DNA from: Helianthus annuus
Lineage: Eukaryota > Streptophyta > Magnoliopsida > Asterales > Asteraceae
NCBI RefSeq assembly: GCF_002127325.2
Contig: NC_035437.2
Coordinates: 116,831,363 to 116,895,362, forward strand
DNA length: 64,000 nt
Direction of reading: 5' to 3'
Positions 63,928 through 64,000 of this stretch are shown one piece after another. The stretch's first letter is position 1. Each line of letters starts with the position of its first letter. Under the pieces are notes generated by a model. It did no database searches and was not told where the DNA came from. It saw nothing but the letters and a program-made list of their open reading frames with translations. The translations under genes were made by a program, and so were the position numbers.

Positions 63928-64000
63928 CTATGTTATACTTATTGTGCAATAAAATATATTTATATATGTTTATATACAATAGATAAGAAAAGTAGGGAAA
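63928..64000. other. Probable B3 intron
   Basis: T/A-rich sequence next to the acceptor of the 63829-63927 exon on the minus strand. No other signal was seen. Confidence 0.45.

Overview
This window looks like a gene-poor, repeat-dense stretch of a dicot nuclear genome. The LTR-retrotransposon families recall those of Asteraceae (daisy family: Tanacetum, Artemisia, lettuce, sunflower); that placement is from memory of such sequences, not from a search. The sequence itself shows GT-AG introns, Ty1/copia and Ty3/gypsy polyproteins, MULE, hAT and Harbinger-type terminal repeats, and Helitron 3' ends. No tRNA, rRNA, prokaryotic operon or CRISPR array is visible. The only ordinary host gene I can support is a broken B3-domain gene at the right end.

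Layout, left to right. 1-2300: chimeric fragments of unrelated host genes (poly(A)-binding protein, HD-Zip IV homeodomain, NPF/PTR transporter) ahead of a Helitron 3' terminus, with a foldback element between. 3005-5221: truncated minus-strand Ty3 element (gag plus one LTR). 7160-14474: a decayed Ty1/copia element with both LTRs and a hAT MITE (TSD CGTATAGG) in its 3' LTR. 15115-15820: hAT transposase relic and its end. 16350-18688: decayed reverse transcriptase with a C-terminal R2-like endonuclease domain.

18700-36790 is one nested stack. A host tandem repeat is split by a 1.2-kb MULE-like element (10-bp TSD) and by a second TIR element (9-bp TSD, 20120-36653). The second contains a foldback structure, a Harbinger-type MITE, a Helitron, a small MULE-type MITE and a complete 12.07-kb Tat/Retand-type Ty3 retrotransposon (23490-35561, TSD GGTAT, minus strand). 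That retrotransposon also carries a 47-bp tandem array and, on the opposite strand, a four-exon gene with its own TATA promoter.

37000-64000 is a second stack in a minus-strand B3-domain gene. A solo LTR (37365-48562, TSD TGAAG) sits at the B3 stop codon and is itself split by a gag-only LTR element (38120-45049, TSD AACAT) and an Athila-type solo LTR (45086-46495, TSD GTTAA). A 1.14-kb segment (LTR end plus the last B3 exons) is then repeated directly on both sides of a 4.6-kb Athila gag-pol fragment. That fragment was split in its integrase region by a young element without coding capacity (53656-62492, TSD TGGGG) that has 3.26-kb LTRs. The B3 gene continues off the right edge.

The most distinctive objects are the antisense spliced gene with its promoter in the Tat-type element, the two-level 47/329-bp array beside it, the gag-only element with a motif-rich leader, the LTR at the B3 stop codon followed by segmental duplication, and the chimeric gene fragments at the left edge.
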